Notes: generated by a model from the sequence alone, not told the origin. A stretch of 64,000 bases of DNA from Arthrobacter terricola (GCF_004354015.1 NZ_SMRU01000001.1:1-64000); one strand, 5' to 3'; numbered from the stretch's first letter, positions 45,187-54,657 are shown. Made by a program: numbers and translations.

Positions 45187-46962
45187 CTACTTCTGTGCCC
45201 ACTCCCAGAAGTTCCACCAGACACCCGTCTGGTTCGGCATGAGCTTCACGCCCGTGATGCGGTCACTGTACGCGTCCACGTTCACGGACTGGAAGAGCGG
45301 CAGGCCGTACGAGCTGTCCCAGATCTTCTTGTCGATCTGCTTCTCGAGGTCGTCCTGCTTGCTGCGGTCGGTGGTGACCACAAGGTCTTCCATCAGCTTG
45401 TCGGCATCCGGGTTGCTGAACTGGTTGAAGTTGTTTCCGCCGGCGGTCTTGAAGATCTGCGGAACACCAGAAACACCGACGCCCGGGTTGATCCAGCCGA
45501 AGATCGTGGCATCGTAGCCGCCCTTGCCGAGGGCCTTGCCCCAGTCGGAGGCGCCCAGTCCGCCGTCGTCGATCTTGAAGCCGGCCTTCGTGGCGGATTC
45601 GCGGATCAGCGAGAACGCGTCCACGCGGTTCGGGTTGTCCTTGTTGTACATGATCCGGATTTCCGGAGTAGCGCCGTTGAGGAGCTTCTTGGCACCGTCG
45701 ATGTCAACATCCTGGTAGGCCGAGGAGCCGTTGTTCTTGGCCGAGTCCGCGTAGGCTGCCTGCTGCGGTACGAAGATCTGCGAATCGAGCGGCTTGGCAT
45801 TGGGGTCGAGCTTGCCGACGATCTTGTTGACGATGTCCTTGCGCGGAACCGTCTTCATGAAGGCCGTGCGGACGTTTTGGTCAGCGAACGGGCCGGTGTA
45901 GTTGAGGTCGAGGTGGTCGAAGGCCAACTGGTTGCCTTGGTCCACCGTGACGCCCTGGCTTTCCAACTGTTTCAACTGGTCTAGCGTGTCAGCCGAGGCC
46001 TGCGGAGCGATGATGTCCGCTTCGCCGTTCTTGAGGGCCTGGACCTGTGCCGGTGCCGAGCCGATGTAGCGAACCGTGATTTCGTCGAGGCTCGGGATCG
46101 GTCCCCAGTTGTAGTCCTTGTTACGGACCATCGTGAGGGACTGGTCCTGGTTCATGCTCTTGACGATGTAAGGACCGTTGGAAAGGAACAGGGTGGGATC
46201 CGCGGGAAGCGTCTTGGTGTCAAAGCCGGTGTTCCACATGTCCGACATTGCCTTCAACTTTGGATCGACAGGCTGGGGATTCTTGGTATCTCCGCGCGGC
46301 TTGCTCTTCATGAAATCGATCATTGCCTGGGTGTCCTTCAGGCCGGCTTTCTGGGCCAGGACGTGCGCAGGAACGTCGATCCCAGGTCCGCCGAGGGCAA
46401 TCTCCCAGTCCGCGAAGGGCTTGGAGTACTTGAGCGTCAGGCTCTGGTTGTTGTCGCCGATCTCCGGGAAATCAGTAAGGCTGAGTCCGGTGTTGTCGCC
46501 AGCGTAGGAGAAGTAGGACGTTCCGGTCTTTGCCTTCGGATCGGCGTCGTCGTAGTAACCGGAGAAGGCGGCCCATTGGAGGAGGAGGTCGGCTGCCGTG
46601 ACGGGCGCACCATCGGACCACTTCACGCCATCGTTGATGGTGTACTTGACGGTCAGCGGGTTGTCCGAGACCTTCTCAAACTTGCCGAATTTGTCGTTAT
46701 GGACAACGTTCAGCTTGTTGTCGATGTAGTAGAAACCCGAGTGCGTGGCGTAACTGATCTTGGAGTTGATGTCAGTATTGCCGTCGGCCGTGTTGGGGTT
46801 GAAGGTATTGAGTGCGTTGACCTCAACGACAGTGGCCGAGCCACCTTGCTTGGATGCTCCTGTGGAAGGTGTGTTGCCACCGGAATTGCCGGCGCAGGCA
46901 CTCAGCGCGAGAGCGGCGATTGCCGCTATGCCCACTGCTTTGGAAATACGTCCGAAACGCAT
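45187..46962 (-). CDS. Peptide ABC transporter substrate-binding lipoprotein (family 5)
   Basis: A 591-residue lipoprotein. The signal peptide, MRFGRISKAVGIAAIAALAL, ends in the lipobox LSAC. It has the SBP_bac_5 pattern with VKYTINDGVKWSDGAPVTAA, LTLKYSKPFADWEIALGGPG and a C-terminal WWNFWEWAQK. It captures peptides for the permeases at 42420-45052. The start shares TAGGAGGCGGAATGCG with the other binding-protein gene at 39392. The 391 nt upstream (46963-47353) hold no gene but do contain a terminator-like hairpin, so the promoter should be within 46963-47180. Confidence 0.93.
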   Translation of the reverse strand: MRFGRISKAVGIAAIAALALSACAGNSGGNTPSTGASKQGGSATVVEVNALNTFNPNTADGNTDINSKISYATHSGFYYIDNKLNVVHNDKFGKFEKVSDNPLTVKYTINDGVKWSDGAPVTAADLLLQWAAFSGYYDDADPKAKTGTSYFSYAGDNTGLSLTDFPEIGDNNQSLTLKYSKPFADWEIALGGPGIDVPAHVLAQKAGLKDTQAMIDFMKSKPRGDTKNPQPVDPKLKAMSDMWNTGFDTKTLPADPTLFLSNGPYIVKSMNQDQSLTMVRNKDYNWGPIPSLDEITVRYIGSAPAQVQALKNGEADIIAPQASADTLDQLKQLESQGVTVDQGNQLAFDHLDLNYTGPFADQNVRTAFMKTVPRKDIVNKIVGKLDPNAKPLDSQIFVPQQAAYADSAKNNGSSAYQDVDIDGAKKLLNGATPEIRIMYNKDNPNRVDAFSLIRESATKAGFKIDDGGLGASDWGKALGKGGYDATIFGWINPGVGVSGVPQIFKTAGGNNFNQFSNPDADKLMEDLVVTTDRSKQDDLEKQIDKKIWDSSYGLPLFQSVNVDAYSDRITGVKLMPNQTGVWWNFWEWAQK

Positions 46963-47353
46963 TCCGCCTCCTATTTATAGAGTGGAAAAAGCCGGCGCGG
47001 TTGACTCCGGCAGACTGCCACAAATCCCCTCAGCAGGCTTGTGGCTAGTCTCACATGAGCAGTAGCCTAGCGTCCGGAACGGACGATTGGGCGCAAAGTT
47101 TCCGGCGAGTAAAGTTTGTTACCGAGATGCAATCTTTGCGGGTTGCACGTGGCTCTGCGCGGTCCGGCCGACATGACAAAACGCCCCGATTCTCAGCGAA
47201 TCGGGGCGTCAGTCAGTTAATTCTCCATCACTGAAGATGGCTGGGAAGCGAACGAAACCGAATGCAATTAAGGTCGTGGCGTTTGTCCCGCGCGCTGGTC
47301 GCCGATAACCGAGGGTACCCAAGCGCTCTCCCTTACGGTTTACGTTGGGGAGC
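46963..47353. other. Gene-free region upstream of the second Opp operon
   Basis: This region separates the Opp binding-protein gene from the small acidic gene at 47354. It has a strong hairpin at 47181-47209 and is otherwise without recognisable features. The left part should hold the operon promoter; no -35/-10 pair could be assigned with confidence. Confidence 0.7.
47181..47209 (-). terminator. Minus-strand terminator
   Basis: A perfect 12-bp stem, ACGCCCCGATTC pairing with GAATCGGGGCGT around TCAGC. On the minus strand it is followed by TTTTG. It would stop minus-strand transcription coming from the DUF1877 side before it reaches the Opp operon. Confidence 0.85.
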
Positions 47354-47551
47354 ATGGGTGAGAAATTCGTGGATCTGGGCGGTCCCCGGGACAAAGAGCA
47401 CAGCGAAGGTGAGGTCTCGGATTTCCCGGAGATCCACCCCGACGGCGAGTACCAGTGGTCAGGCCTGGCCCATGGCGCCGAGGCTGAATCGGCCAACCCG
47501 TCAGACGACGGCGACCCGGCTACCGCCGTCTTGTATCCAAGAGTCGACTAG
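47354..47551 (+). CDS. Small acidic hypothetical protein (65 aa)
   Basis: A 65-residue acidic protein starting MGEKFVDLGGPRDKEHSEGE, with SDFPEIHPDGEYQWSGLAHG in the middle and a predicted disordered tail. I do not recognise a family. The ATG at 47354 has GGGGAG very close upstream (two bases), which is tight; a TTG at 47345 in the same frame is an alternative. Composition and codon third positions look coding. It stands alone between the Opp operon promoter region and a DUF1877 gene. Confidence 0.5.
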   Translation: MGEKFVDLGGPRDKEHSEGEVSDFPEIHPDGEYQWSGLAHGAEAESANPSDDGDPATAVLYPRVD

Positions 47552-47675
47552 CCTGCCCTGGCCTCCGCTCCCCCGCTACACGCACTGGGGTTGATACGAC
47601 GGATCTGCGGGCCCGCTCTGGAGAAATAGCCAAATCCAAAGACTCCGCGACCGCGGGGCGCTATCAGGCTCATCG

Positions 47676-48188
47676 CTACCCAATCAGGTAGACCATGCCG
47701 CGCCCCTCGTCGGCGAGGTTCCTGGCAAAGACCCGAGCCCGTCGAAGATAGCCAACGGCATACTCAACATCAAGGTCGCGATCGACATACGGCGAAACGG
47801 GCAAACGCAGCCTCACCTCCGCGTCAGAAACATCGTCCAAGTCCTGAGCAATCGCCAAGACCTCGGACGGAGCCAGGGCCCGTACCCACGGCTCCCAACC
47901 ATCGTCATGCATGGTCACGTTGCCTTCAAACATGCGAAAAGCGGGTCGCGCCGCCATGCCCGCCCGCAACGGGGCAGTGAGAACCTGCAGATGCCCCCAC
48001 GCCTTGTCCAGGTAGAGCATGTCGCGCTCAGGTATTGATTGCCCGAAGGTGGTATAGCTGGTCCCGACACCCGGTTCAAGGCCCCAAGCGTCAGCAAGAG
48101 GATCGGCCGACATGAAGCTCATCGGGTCGGAAAGCGCCTTTTTAGCGACGTCGCCGTCGAATGCATATGCGTAATATCTGATTCCCAT
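47676..48188 (-). CDS. DUF1877 (YfbM-like) family protein
   Basis: A 170-residue soluble protein starting MGIRYYAYAFDGDVAKKAL. It has GHLQVLTAPLRAGMAARPAF, FEGNVTMHDDGWEPWVRALA and a C-terminal VGYLRRARVFARNLADEGRG. This matches the YfbM/DUF1877 family, whose role is unknown. The codon use is somewhat less GC-biased than the adjacent ychF, so it could be an acquired gene. It is followed by 124 nt without features before the small acidic gene's stop, and the terminator at 47181-47209 would stop its transcript. Confidence 0.8.
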   Translation of the reverse strand: MGIRYYAYAFDGDVAKKALSDPMSFMSADPLADAWGLEPGVGTSYTTFGQSIPERDMLYLDKAWGHLQVLTAPLRAGMAARPAFRMFEGNVTMHDDGWEPWVRALAPSEVLAIAQDLDDVSDAEVRLRLPVSPYVDRDLDVEYAVGYLRRARVFARNLADEGRGMVYLIG

Positions 48189-48270
48189 TCACCAAGTATT
48201 GCCACGACGAAAGCTTCGAAATGCCGCCGCGTTGCGTTATGTGGATAACTTTGCGAAATGGTTTATAACG

Positions 48271-49356
48271 CTAGACGTTGAACCTGAACTCCACGACGTC
48301 GCCGTCGGCCATCACATATTCCTTGCCTTCAATGCGGACCTTGCCGCGCGACTTCGCCTCGGCCATGGAGCCGGCGTCGATCAGGTCGTCGTAGGAGACA
48401 ACTTCGGCCTTGATGAATCCGCGTTGGAAATCCGAGTGGATGACACCGGCAGCCTGGGGGGCGGTGTCGCCCTGGTGGATGGTCCAGGCTCGCGCTTCCT
48501 TGGGGCCGGCCGTCAGGTAGGTCTGGAGGCCCAGGGTGTGGAAACCGACGCGGGCCAATTGGTCCAGGCCGGACTCATCCTGCCCGTTCATCTCGAGCAT
48601 CTCGCGGGCTTCTTCCTCGTCCAGCTCCACCAAGTCCGATTCGAGCTTGGCGTCAAGGAAAATGCAATCGGCCGGGGCAACCAGGGTACGCAGTTCTTCC
48701 TGCTTTTCCGGGCTGCCGAGGATTCCTTCGTCGGCGTTGAACACGTAGATGAAAGGCTTGGCCGTCAGGAGGCTGAGCTCCTTGAGGTGTTCCATCTCCA
48801 GTTTGTCGCTCTTGATCGAGGCAAAGATGGTGTCTCCGCGCTCAAGAACCACCTTCGCAGCCTCGATGGCCTTCAGCTCGGCGGCCTCGCGCTTCTTGAT
48901 CTTGACTTCTTTTTCGATCCGGGGAATGGCTTTTTCGATCGTCTGGAGATCGGCCAGGATAAGTTCGGTATTAATGGTTTCAATGTCCGAGCGCGGATCG
49001 ACCTTGCCGTCGACGTGGACGACGTCCGGATCATCGAAAACGCGAATGACCTGGGCGATGGCTTCAGCTTCGCGGATGTTGGCGAGGAACTTGTTGCCCA
49101 GGCCTTCGCCTTCGGAGGCGCCCTTCACGATTCCCGCGATGTCCACGAAGGAAACCACGGCCGGCAGGAGGCGCTGCGAGCCGAACACATCGGCGAGCTT
49201 CTGCAGCCGCGGATCCGGCAAGTTGACGACACCGATGTTGGGCTCGATCGTGGCGAACGGGTAGTTCGCAGCGAGCACCTGGTTGCGCGTCAGGGCGTTG
49301 AAAAGGGTTGATTTGCCGACGTTGGGCAGTCCGACGATGCCAATAGTAAGAGCCAC
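48271..49356 (-). CDS. ychF: Redox-regulated ATPase YchF (OLA1-like)
   Basis: A 361-residue P-loop protein. The G1 motif is GIVGLPNVGKSTLFNAL, with FVDIAGIVKGASEGEGLGNK and a variant G4, VFNADE, that favours ATP over GTP. A coiled-coil segment (IEKEVKIKKREAAELKAIE) and a C-terminal TGS domain ending in YVMADGDVVEFRFNV complete it. YchF binds ribosomes and affects the stress response. It is divergent from rmuC with a strong hairpin between the two starts. Confidence 0.96.
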   Translation of the reverse strand: MALTIGIVGLPNVGKSTLFNALTRNQVLAANYPFATIEPNIGVVNLPDPRLQKLADVFGSQRLLPAVVSFVDIAGIVKGASEGEGLGNKFLANIREAEAIAQVIRVFDDPDVVHVDGKVDPRSDIETINTELILADLQTIEKAIPRIEKEVKIKKREAAELKAIEAAKVVLERGDTIFASIKSDKLEMEHLKELSLLTAKPFIYVFNADEGILGSPEKQEELRTLVAPADCIFLDAKLESDLVELDEEEAREMLEMNGQDESGLDQLARVGFHTLGLQTYLTAGPKEARAWTIHQGDTAPQAAGVIHSDFQRGFIKAEVVSYDDLIDAGSMAEAKSRGKVRIEGKEYVMADGDVVEFRFNV

Positions 49357-49407
49357 GAGCGTTAATTCTACCTGCTGGAATCGGTTGCCCCACCGTGAGC
49401 CAAGGGT

Positions 49408-49443
49408 CAGCGTGCCCCGCCTGGAACCCTGCGGGGCACGCTG
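49408..49443. promoter_or_regulatory. Perfect 13-bp stem-loop between divergent ychF and rmuC
   Basis: CAGCGTGCCCCGC pairs exactly with GCGGGGCACGCTG around a CTGGAACCCT loop. It sits upstream of both genes, where a terminator is not expected. It could be a 5' leader attenuator of rmuC or a protein site. Confidence 0.65.
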
Positions 49444-49490
49444 GGATCCGGCTTCCTTATATTGTCGGTGCCCTATGCCAAGGTTGGGGC

Positions 49491-50768
49491 ATGGATGGTT
49501 TTGCAGTGTTGTTGGCGTTTTTCATGCTTCTCCTCGGGGCCGCTGCCGGCCTCGTGGCGGGATTCCTCCTCTTCCGGCGCCGGAGCGCCGCCTTGGAGGA
49601 AGATTTCGACGGCGTTTCGGCCCGCCTTGCGGAGGTAAACGCGCAGTTTGCAGCGGCCGACGCCGAAAGGCGGCTTCTGTTGTCACAGAACCGGGAACTC
49701 AGCGAGTCAAGGACCCAGGACGGCAGTGTGCTCCGCGCGCTCGCACCGGTCGCCGAAAAGTTGAGTGCTGTCCAGCAACAGGTCTCCCTGCTGGAACGGG
49801 ACCGGCTGGAGCAATACGGCCAGTTGGCGCAACAGCTTCAGGAAGCCCGGTTGTCTGATGAGCAATTGCTCCGCTCCACCCATGCCTTGGCGTCGGCCCT
49901 GCGGTCCAACAGCGCACGTGGCCAGTGGGGAGAGGTCCAGTTGCGCAGGGTCGTGGAGGCTGCGGGCATGTTGCGGCACGTCGATTTTCTCGAGCAAGTC
50001 CATTCCGCCTCCGCGGACAACACCGTGCGGCCGGACTTGGTTGTCCAGTTGCCCGGCGGAAAGCAACTCGTCGTGGATTCCAAAGTCCCGTTGGCCTCGT
50101 ACCTGGCCGCGCAGGACAGCGCGAACCAGACGCAAACGAGCCCGTTACAAGGGAACACGGCACAGGGAAATGCATCCCAGGCTGACGCCCAGTTCAACGC
50201 AGTCCGGGCCGAAGCGCCGTACGGGGCAAATTCGAATTCCTTGCTTCTAGCTCACGCTAAAGCCCTCAAGTCCCATGTGGATGCCTTGGGTTCCAAGAAA
50301 TACTGGGACATAGCCGGGAACTCCCCCGAACTGGTCATCTGCTTCCTGCCGGCTGAATCCATCCTGGCCGCTGCATTGGAAGCCGACCCTGCGCTCCTTG
50401 ACCACGCCCTGTCACGGAATGTTGTGCTGGCCTCGCCCGGAACGCTCCTGGCTGTCCTGAAATCAGTCGCCTTCACCTGGCGCCAGGATGTCTTGACGGA
50501 CAACGCCCGCGAACTCTTCGAACTCGCAAAGCAGTTGTACGAGCGCATGGGCACCCTCGGAGAGAACGTGGGCAAGCTGGGCTCGTCGCTCAAGACCTCG
50601 GTGGATCGCTACAACGCGCTGGTAGGCACCCTTGAGGCCCGTGTATTGCCGACGGCGCGAAAGCTCAATGCCATGGACACAGCAGCACTCGCCTCACCGG
50701 CTGCTGTGGAAGCGGTGCCTCGAGCCCTTTCGGCGCCCGAACTGCTTGAGGAGGACCCGGCGGCCTGA
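49491..50768 (+). CDS. rmuC: DNA recombination protein RmuC-like
   Basis: A 425-residue protein. An N-terminal membrane segment (VLLAFFMLLLGAAAGLVAGF) is followed by a long coiled coil (about 30-130, SLLERDRLEQYGQLAQQLQE). The RmuC domain then shows ARGQWGEVQLRRVVEAAGML, QLPGGKQLVVDSKVPLASYL and DIAGNSPELVICFLPAESIL. RmuC is a predicted nuclease-fold protein limiting inversions at repeats. A Gln/Asn-rich insertion (about 206-235) interrupts the domain. The ATG at 49491 is chosen as it starts the membrane anchor; the frame opens at 49395. Confidence 0.9.
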   Translation: MDGFAVLLAFFMLLLGAAAGLVAGFLLFRRRSAALEEDFDGVSARLAEVNAQFAAADAERRLLLSQNRELSESRTQDGSVLRALAPVAEKLSAVQQQVSLLERDRLEQYGQLAQQLQEARLSDEQLLRSTHALASALRSNSARGQWGEVQLRRVVEAAGMLRHVDFLEQVHSASADNTVRPDLVVQLPGGKQLVVDSKVPLASYLAAQDSANQTQTSPLQGNTAQGNASQADAQFNAVRAEAPYGANSNSLLLAHAKALKSHVDALGSKKYWDIAGNSPELVICFLPAESILAAALEADPALLDHALSRNVVLASPGTLLAVLKSVAFTWRQDVLTDNARELFELAKQLYERMGTLGENVGKLGSSLKTSVDRYNALVGTLEARVLPTARKLNAMDTAALASPAAVEAVPRALSAPELLEEDPAA

Positions 50769-51087
50769 TGGCGCGTGCCGGGGATCCTCGTGCCGGGGAT
50801 CCTCGTGTCGAGGACGCCCCGCCTGGGGGACTCCGTTCGCCTCCGGGTAGCTGCGACATCCAACCACAACAAACGCACCCGATACGGACCCACGCACCCG
50901 GAGCAACGGCGGCGCAGGTCCTTACGGGGTGCCGCTGGCCCGGATGGAGGCCCGGGTCCTTACGGGGTGCCGCTGGCCCGGATGGAGGCCCGGGTCCTTA
51001 CGGGGTGCGTTATCAGACGCGTTGATAGGGCAGTGGAGGTCCGGGACGAACGATCGGGCGCGGGATCCGGAGGGGAAGTTGCGGAAG
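50769..51087. other. Gene-free region with tandem repeats
   Basis: This 319-nt gap separates rmuC from ispH. At 50774-50803 there is a 15-bp unit, CGTGCCGGGGATCCT, repeated twice, with a third partial copy. At 50918-51008 there is a longer tandem array. No gene is supported, though several frames stay open because of the repeats. Confidence 0.8.
50918..51008. repeat. 38-bp tandem repeat, about 2.4 copies
   Basis: Two identical 38-bp units begin at 50918 and 50956, and a third partial one at 50994 runs to about 51008. Each starts GTCCTTACGGGGTGCCGCTG and ends GAGGCCCGG. Identity between complete copies suggests a recent slippage duplication. Confidence 0.9.
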
Positions 51088-52173
51088 CTAGGATGTAGAC
51101 CGGTTCCCGCGTCCACCCAGGGCGCGGGAAACGTCGCCGGCTTCCTTGAGCGTGGCGCGCAGTTCCTTGGGGAGGGAGAACAGCAGGTCTTCCTCCGCAG
51201 TGACTACCTCTTCAACAGCTCCATAGCCGTACTCAGCCAGAAGCCGAAGCACATCCTGAACCAGGACTTCTGGGACGGAAGCACCGGAGGTCACACCCAC
51301 GGTGGCAACGCCTTCGAACCAGGACTCATCCACTTCATTCGCAAAGTCCACCCGGTGGGAAGCCTTGGCCCCGTATTCCAGTGCCACTTCCACGAGCCGT
51401 ACGGAGTTGGAGGAGTTCGCCGATCCAACCACGATCACGAGGTCCGCCTGCGGAGCGATCTTCTTGATCGCGACTTGGCGGTTGGTGGTGGCGTAGCAGA
51501 TGTCGTCGCTGGGCGGATCCTGGAGGGTGGGGAACCGCTCCTTGAGCAGCCGGACGGTTTCCATGGTCTCGTCCACGCTCAGTGTGGTTTGCGAGAGCCA
51601 AATAGTCTTTTCCGGATTGCGCACGGTGACTTTATCCACTTCGTGCGGACCGTTGATGATCTGAATGTGGTCCGGTGCTTCGCCGGCCGTGCCTTCTACC
51701 TCTTCGTGGCCGTCGTGGCCGATCAGGAGGATGTCGTAGTCGTCCTTGGCGAAGCGCACGGCTTCGCGGTGGACCTTCGTGACAAGGGGACACGTGGCGT
51801 CGATAGTGCGCAGCCCGCGGTCCTCTGCGGACTGCACCACCGCAGGGGACACGCCATGGGCGGAAAAGATAACGAGTGCGCCCTCCGGAACCTCGTCCGT
51901 TTCATCGACGAAGATGGCACCCTTTTCCTCCAACGACGTGACCACATGCACGTTGTGGACGATCTGCTTGCGCACGTAAACGGGAGGACCATAGTGTTCG
52001 AGGGCCTTCTCGACGGCGATAACCGCACGATCCACCCCGGCACAGTATCCACGGGGGGCGGCAAGAAGGACCCTCTTGGGGCCGGAAACCGGAGCGGCGG
52101 CCAGCACCTCTTCCGGTGTCCGACGCCTGCGGGGGACGGTGGGCATCGGAATGGAAACGACTGAGCTGCTCAT
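51088..52173 (-). CDS. ispH: 4-hydroxy-3-methylbut-2-enyl diphosphate reductase
   Basis: A 361-residue LytB/IspH enzyme catalysing the last step of the MEP isoprenoid pathway. The three cluster cysteines are in [32 protein letters not shown] and [13 protein letters not shown]. Substrate-binding residues are in [14 protein letters not shown] and [19 protein letters not shown]. The N-terminal 30 residues are an extension common in actinobacteria. It is separated from the preceding membrane protein by 22 nt on the same strand, so the two may be co-transcribed. Confidence 0.96.
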   Translation of the reverse strand: MSSSVVSIPMPTVPRRRRTPEEVLAAAPVSGPKRVLLAAPRGYCAGVDRAVIAVEKALEHYGPPVYVRKQIVHNVHVVTSLEEKGAIFVDETDEVPEGALVIFSAHGVSPAVVQSAEDRGLRTIDATCPLVTKVHREAVRFAKDDYDILLIGHDGHEEVEGTAGEAPDHIQIINGPHEVDKVTVRNPEKTIWLSQTTLSVDETMETVRLLKERFPTLQDPPSDDICYATTNRQVAIKKIAPQADLVIVVGSANSSNSVRLVEVALEYGAKASHRVDFANEVDESWFEGVATVGVTSGASVPEVLVQDVLRLLAEYGYGAVEEVVTAEEDLLFSLPKELRATLKEAGDVSRALGGRGNRSTS

Positions 52174-52195
52174 GCTTCCATGCTACCGGCAGCGA

Positions 52196-53059
52196 TCAGC
52201 GGGCTGGCCGGCGTGCCTTTGGCGTAAGGATCAGGATGAGCACTCCGAGCACCGCGAGGACTCCCCCGGCCACCGCGGCTGTGGCAATCCAGCTGGAGAA
52301 GTCGGACACGGCAGCCGCCATCAATTGCTTCACGAAAAGCGCTCCCGCGGCTGTTCCTCCCAGGCCCGCGTCTCCCGCACCCTTCGCGATGGTGGAGAGC
52401 GCTTCCCACAGCCCTGCAAGCGCTGCCAAACCCAAGCCGGCGAAGAGCACCACCGCACCCCTGCGCCTAGCGAGAAGCAAAGCCAGGGCGAACAACAGGA
52501 CGGCTCCAAGCGCCGGAACCCACCACAGCGGCGCGTATGCCGCCACACTGTCAACCTGCTGGCGTTGGGTGGGGCCTCCGATATTGATCGGTACCGAGTC
52601 CGGCGGGGTGACCGGAATTCCGGTTGTCGATGCCAAGCGTTTGGCCACAAGCGCCGTCAGGGGTCCGACGTCGAGCACCAGCGAGGTTGACGCGTTCGCC
52701 TGCCCCGCCACGGCGGCGCCCCCGAAATTCAGCCGGTGGCTTTGGCGCACCGTGTCGCTCCAGGCTTGGGGGTACTCGGGCCAGGTAGTCATCGACGTTG
52801 CCGCATTCTTGAAGAGCGAGGCGCCGACTTGTTCCGCTGGCCCAGGCAAGTCGACTTTGGATTCAAGGCTTCCGACGGCGGCAGCCGCCAGGCGGGACTG
52901 GAAGGCCTGGTCTTTCCCGAGGGGAGCCGTGAGGGCCACGAAGCCGTCCTCGCGTACGACGTTTTGGTTGGTCCACGCCATCGGAACGGCAACTCCCGTG
53001 AGCAGGAGGGAAAGGATCACTGCCAGGGCAGAGACAACGGAGCGCAATTTGTTCCTCAC
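52196..53059 (-). CDS. Conserved actinobacterial membrane protein, hypothetical
   Basis: A 287-residue protein with a GTG start. A first membrane segment (SVVSALAVILSLLLTGVAVP) leads into an extracellular domain of about 140 residues (including EDGFVALTAPLGKDQAFQSR). Three or four C-terminal segments follow: YAPLWWVPALGAVLLFALAL, AVVLFAGLGLAALAGLWEAL and AGGVLAVLGVLILIL. I recognise the layout from actinobacterial hypothetical proteins but know no function. It lies upstream of ispH on the same strand and divergent from xseA. The 52174-52195 gap holds nothing of note. Confidence 0.7.
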   Translation of the reverse strand: MRNKLRSVVSALAVILSLLLTGVAVPMAWTNQNVVREDGFVALTAPLGKDQAFQSRLAAAAVGSLESKVDLPGPAEQVGASLFKNAATSMTTWPEYPQAWSDTVRQSHRLNFGGAAVAGQANASTSLVLDVGPLTALVAKRLASTTGIPVTPPDSVPINIGGPTQRQQVDSVAAYAPLWWVPALGAVLLFALALLLARRRGAVVLFAGLGLAALAGLWEALSTIAKGAGDAGLGGTAAGALFVKQLMAAAVSDFSSWIATAAVAGGVLAVLGVLILILTPKARRPAR

Positions 53060-53247
53060 ATATTGGCGACTGGTGGTCCCGGGAGCAGCCCGGACGACTG
53101 AATGTCAGTCATGCATGCTACAAGGTATGGATAGAGTGGTAAGCCTGCCGGCAACCCCCAAAACGTACTGGATACGTACTAGCAACGTATCAGCACTTAG
53201 CAGCGAGGACGGATCCATGCACCAGCCACGTGAAGGAGGCTTCACGC

Positions 53248-54657
53248 GTGTCACATGATGCCGCCCATGGCGGCACTCCAGCGGCGTTCCCACTCGCGGC
53301 TTCCCCTGAAGCGGGATCCGAGGGCACTGAATCCACCTTGCCCGCCACGGCGGCCGAAACCAGCCCGGACAACCCATGGCCGCTGCAACTGCTGTCCCGG
53401 AAGCTCAAGGTGCACATCGAACGTGCCCCTGCCGCGTGGATCGAAGGCCAGGTCATCGAACTCAACCGCCGCGGCAGCAGCGCGTTCGTGACATTGAGGG
53501 ACACTGACGCGGAAATTTCCCTGCCGGCCTCGCTCTGGTCCAACGTGCTGGACCGCCAGAAAGTACCCCTGGAGCGTGGCTCGCGCGTCGTGGCCCTCGT
53601 AAAACCGGAGTTCTGGCTCAAGACGGGCAGGCTCAACATGTCCGTCAAGGACATCCGGCCCGTTGGACTCGGCGACCTCCTCGCAAGGATCGAACGCCTC
53701 CGCCAGGCCTTGGGCGCCGAGGGCCTCTTTTCGGATTCGCGGAAGAAGCGGTTGCCGTTGCTCCCCCACCGGATCGGCCTGATCACCGGACGCGATTCCG
53801 ATGCCAAGAAGGACGTCCTCCGCAATGCTGCCCTTCGCTGGCCGGCGGTCGAATTCGATGTCCGCGAAGTCGCGGTCCAGGGGGTCTCGGCGGTCAATCA
53901 GATTGTGGCTGCCCTCAAGGCCCTCGACGCCGATCCTCACATCGATGTCATCGTGATCGCTCGTGGCGGCGGCGCGTTGGAGGACCTCCTTCCTTTCAGC
54001 AACGAAGCCTTGGTCCGCGCCGTGTCCGCCGCCGCAACGCCCGTGGTCAGCGCGATCGGCCATGAAGCCGACCATCCGATCCTTGACGATGTCGCCGATC
54101 TCCGGGCCTCCACTCCAACCGACGCCGCCAAGCGGATCGTGCCGGACGTCGCCGAAGAGTTCGCCCGGGTGCGGCAAGCCCGCGAGCATCTCCACCGCAG
54201 CGTAGGGCGTTTGGTGGACCGGGAGACGGACCGTCTCCACGCGCTGCGCTCCCGCCCGGTCCTGGCTTCGCCGGAAAGGATGCTCACGGCACGGGAAGAG
54301 GATGTGGAACGGCTCCGGAAGCACGCCCACAACGCCGTGAACTCCGCCGTCGTGAGGGCATTGGACCAAGTGCGCCATCTTCGTGCCCAAGTGAGGGCCC
54401 TGTCCCCGCAAAAGACCCTGGACCGCGGCTACGCCGTGGTCCAGGTCGCGGGGGCGGACGGAGTCGGCCACGACGTCGTGCGCAATCCGGGCCAAGCCCC
54501 GGAAGGCACACACCTGAGTGTCCGCCTCGCGGAAGGCCGCCTCGGCGCTGTGTCTACCGGAGGGGCAGCGTCCGGCGGAGAACACGGAGAAGCGGCGCCC
54601 GGCAGAGAGCGCCCTGGAGCCGGACAACCAAGCACCCACCAGCAAAACAAGGACTGA
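53248..54657 (+). CDS. xseA: Exodeoxyribonuclease VII large subunit
   Basis: A 469-residue protein. The N-terminal OB-fold (about 45-135) contains VHIERAPAAWIEGQVIELNR. The catalytic XseA domain follows, with RLPLLPHRIGLITGRDSDAK and VDVIVIARGGGALEDLLPF-like sequence (HIDVIVIARGGGALEDLLPF). A coiled-coil region and PQKTLDRGYAVVQVAGADG complete it. With XseB it degrades single-stranded DNA bidirectionally. A GTG at 53248, eight bases after AAGGAGG, is preferred over the GTG at 53230. The C-terminal 45 residues are a disordered Gly/Ala-rich tail. xseB starts 3 nt after its stop. Confidence 0.95.
   Translation: MSHDAAHGGTPAAFPLAASPEAGSEGTESTLPATAAETSPDNPWPLQLLSRKLKVHIERAPAAWIEGQVIELNRRGSSAFVTLRDTDAEISLPASLWSNVLDRQKVPLERGSRVVALVKPEFWLKTGRLNMSVKDIRPVGLGDLLARIERLRQALGAEGLFSDSRKKRLPLLPHRIGLITGRDSDAKKDVLRNAALRWPAVEFDVREVAVQGVSAVNQIVAALKALDADPHIDVIVIARGGGALEDLLPFSNEALVRAVSAAATPVVSAIGHEADHPILDDVADLRASTPTDAAKRIVPDVAEEFARVRQAREHLHRSVGRLVDRETDRLHALRSRPVLASPERMLTAREEDVERLRKHAHNAVNSAVVRALDQVRHLRAQVRALSPQKTLDRGYAVVQVAGADGVGHDVVRNPGQAPEGTHLSVRLAEGRLGAVSTGGAASGGEHGEAAPGRERPGAGQPSTHQQNKD

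Noticed and set aside
50918..51008. CRISPR array or coding repeat
   Set aside because: Only 2.4 direct copies without spacers, and the unit length of 38 is not a multiple of three, so it does not form a repeated peptide in one frame.
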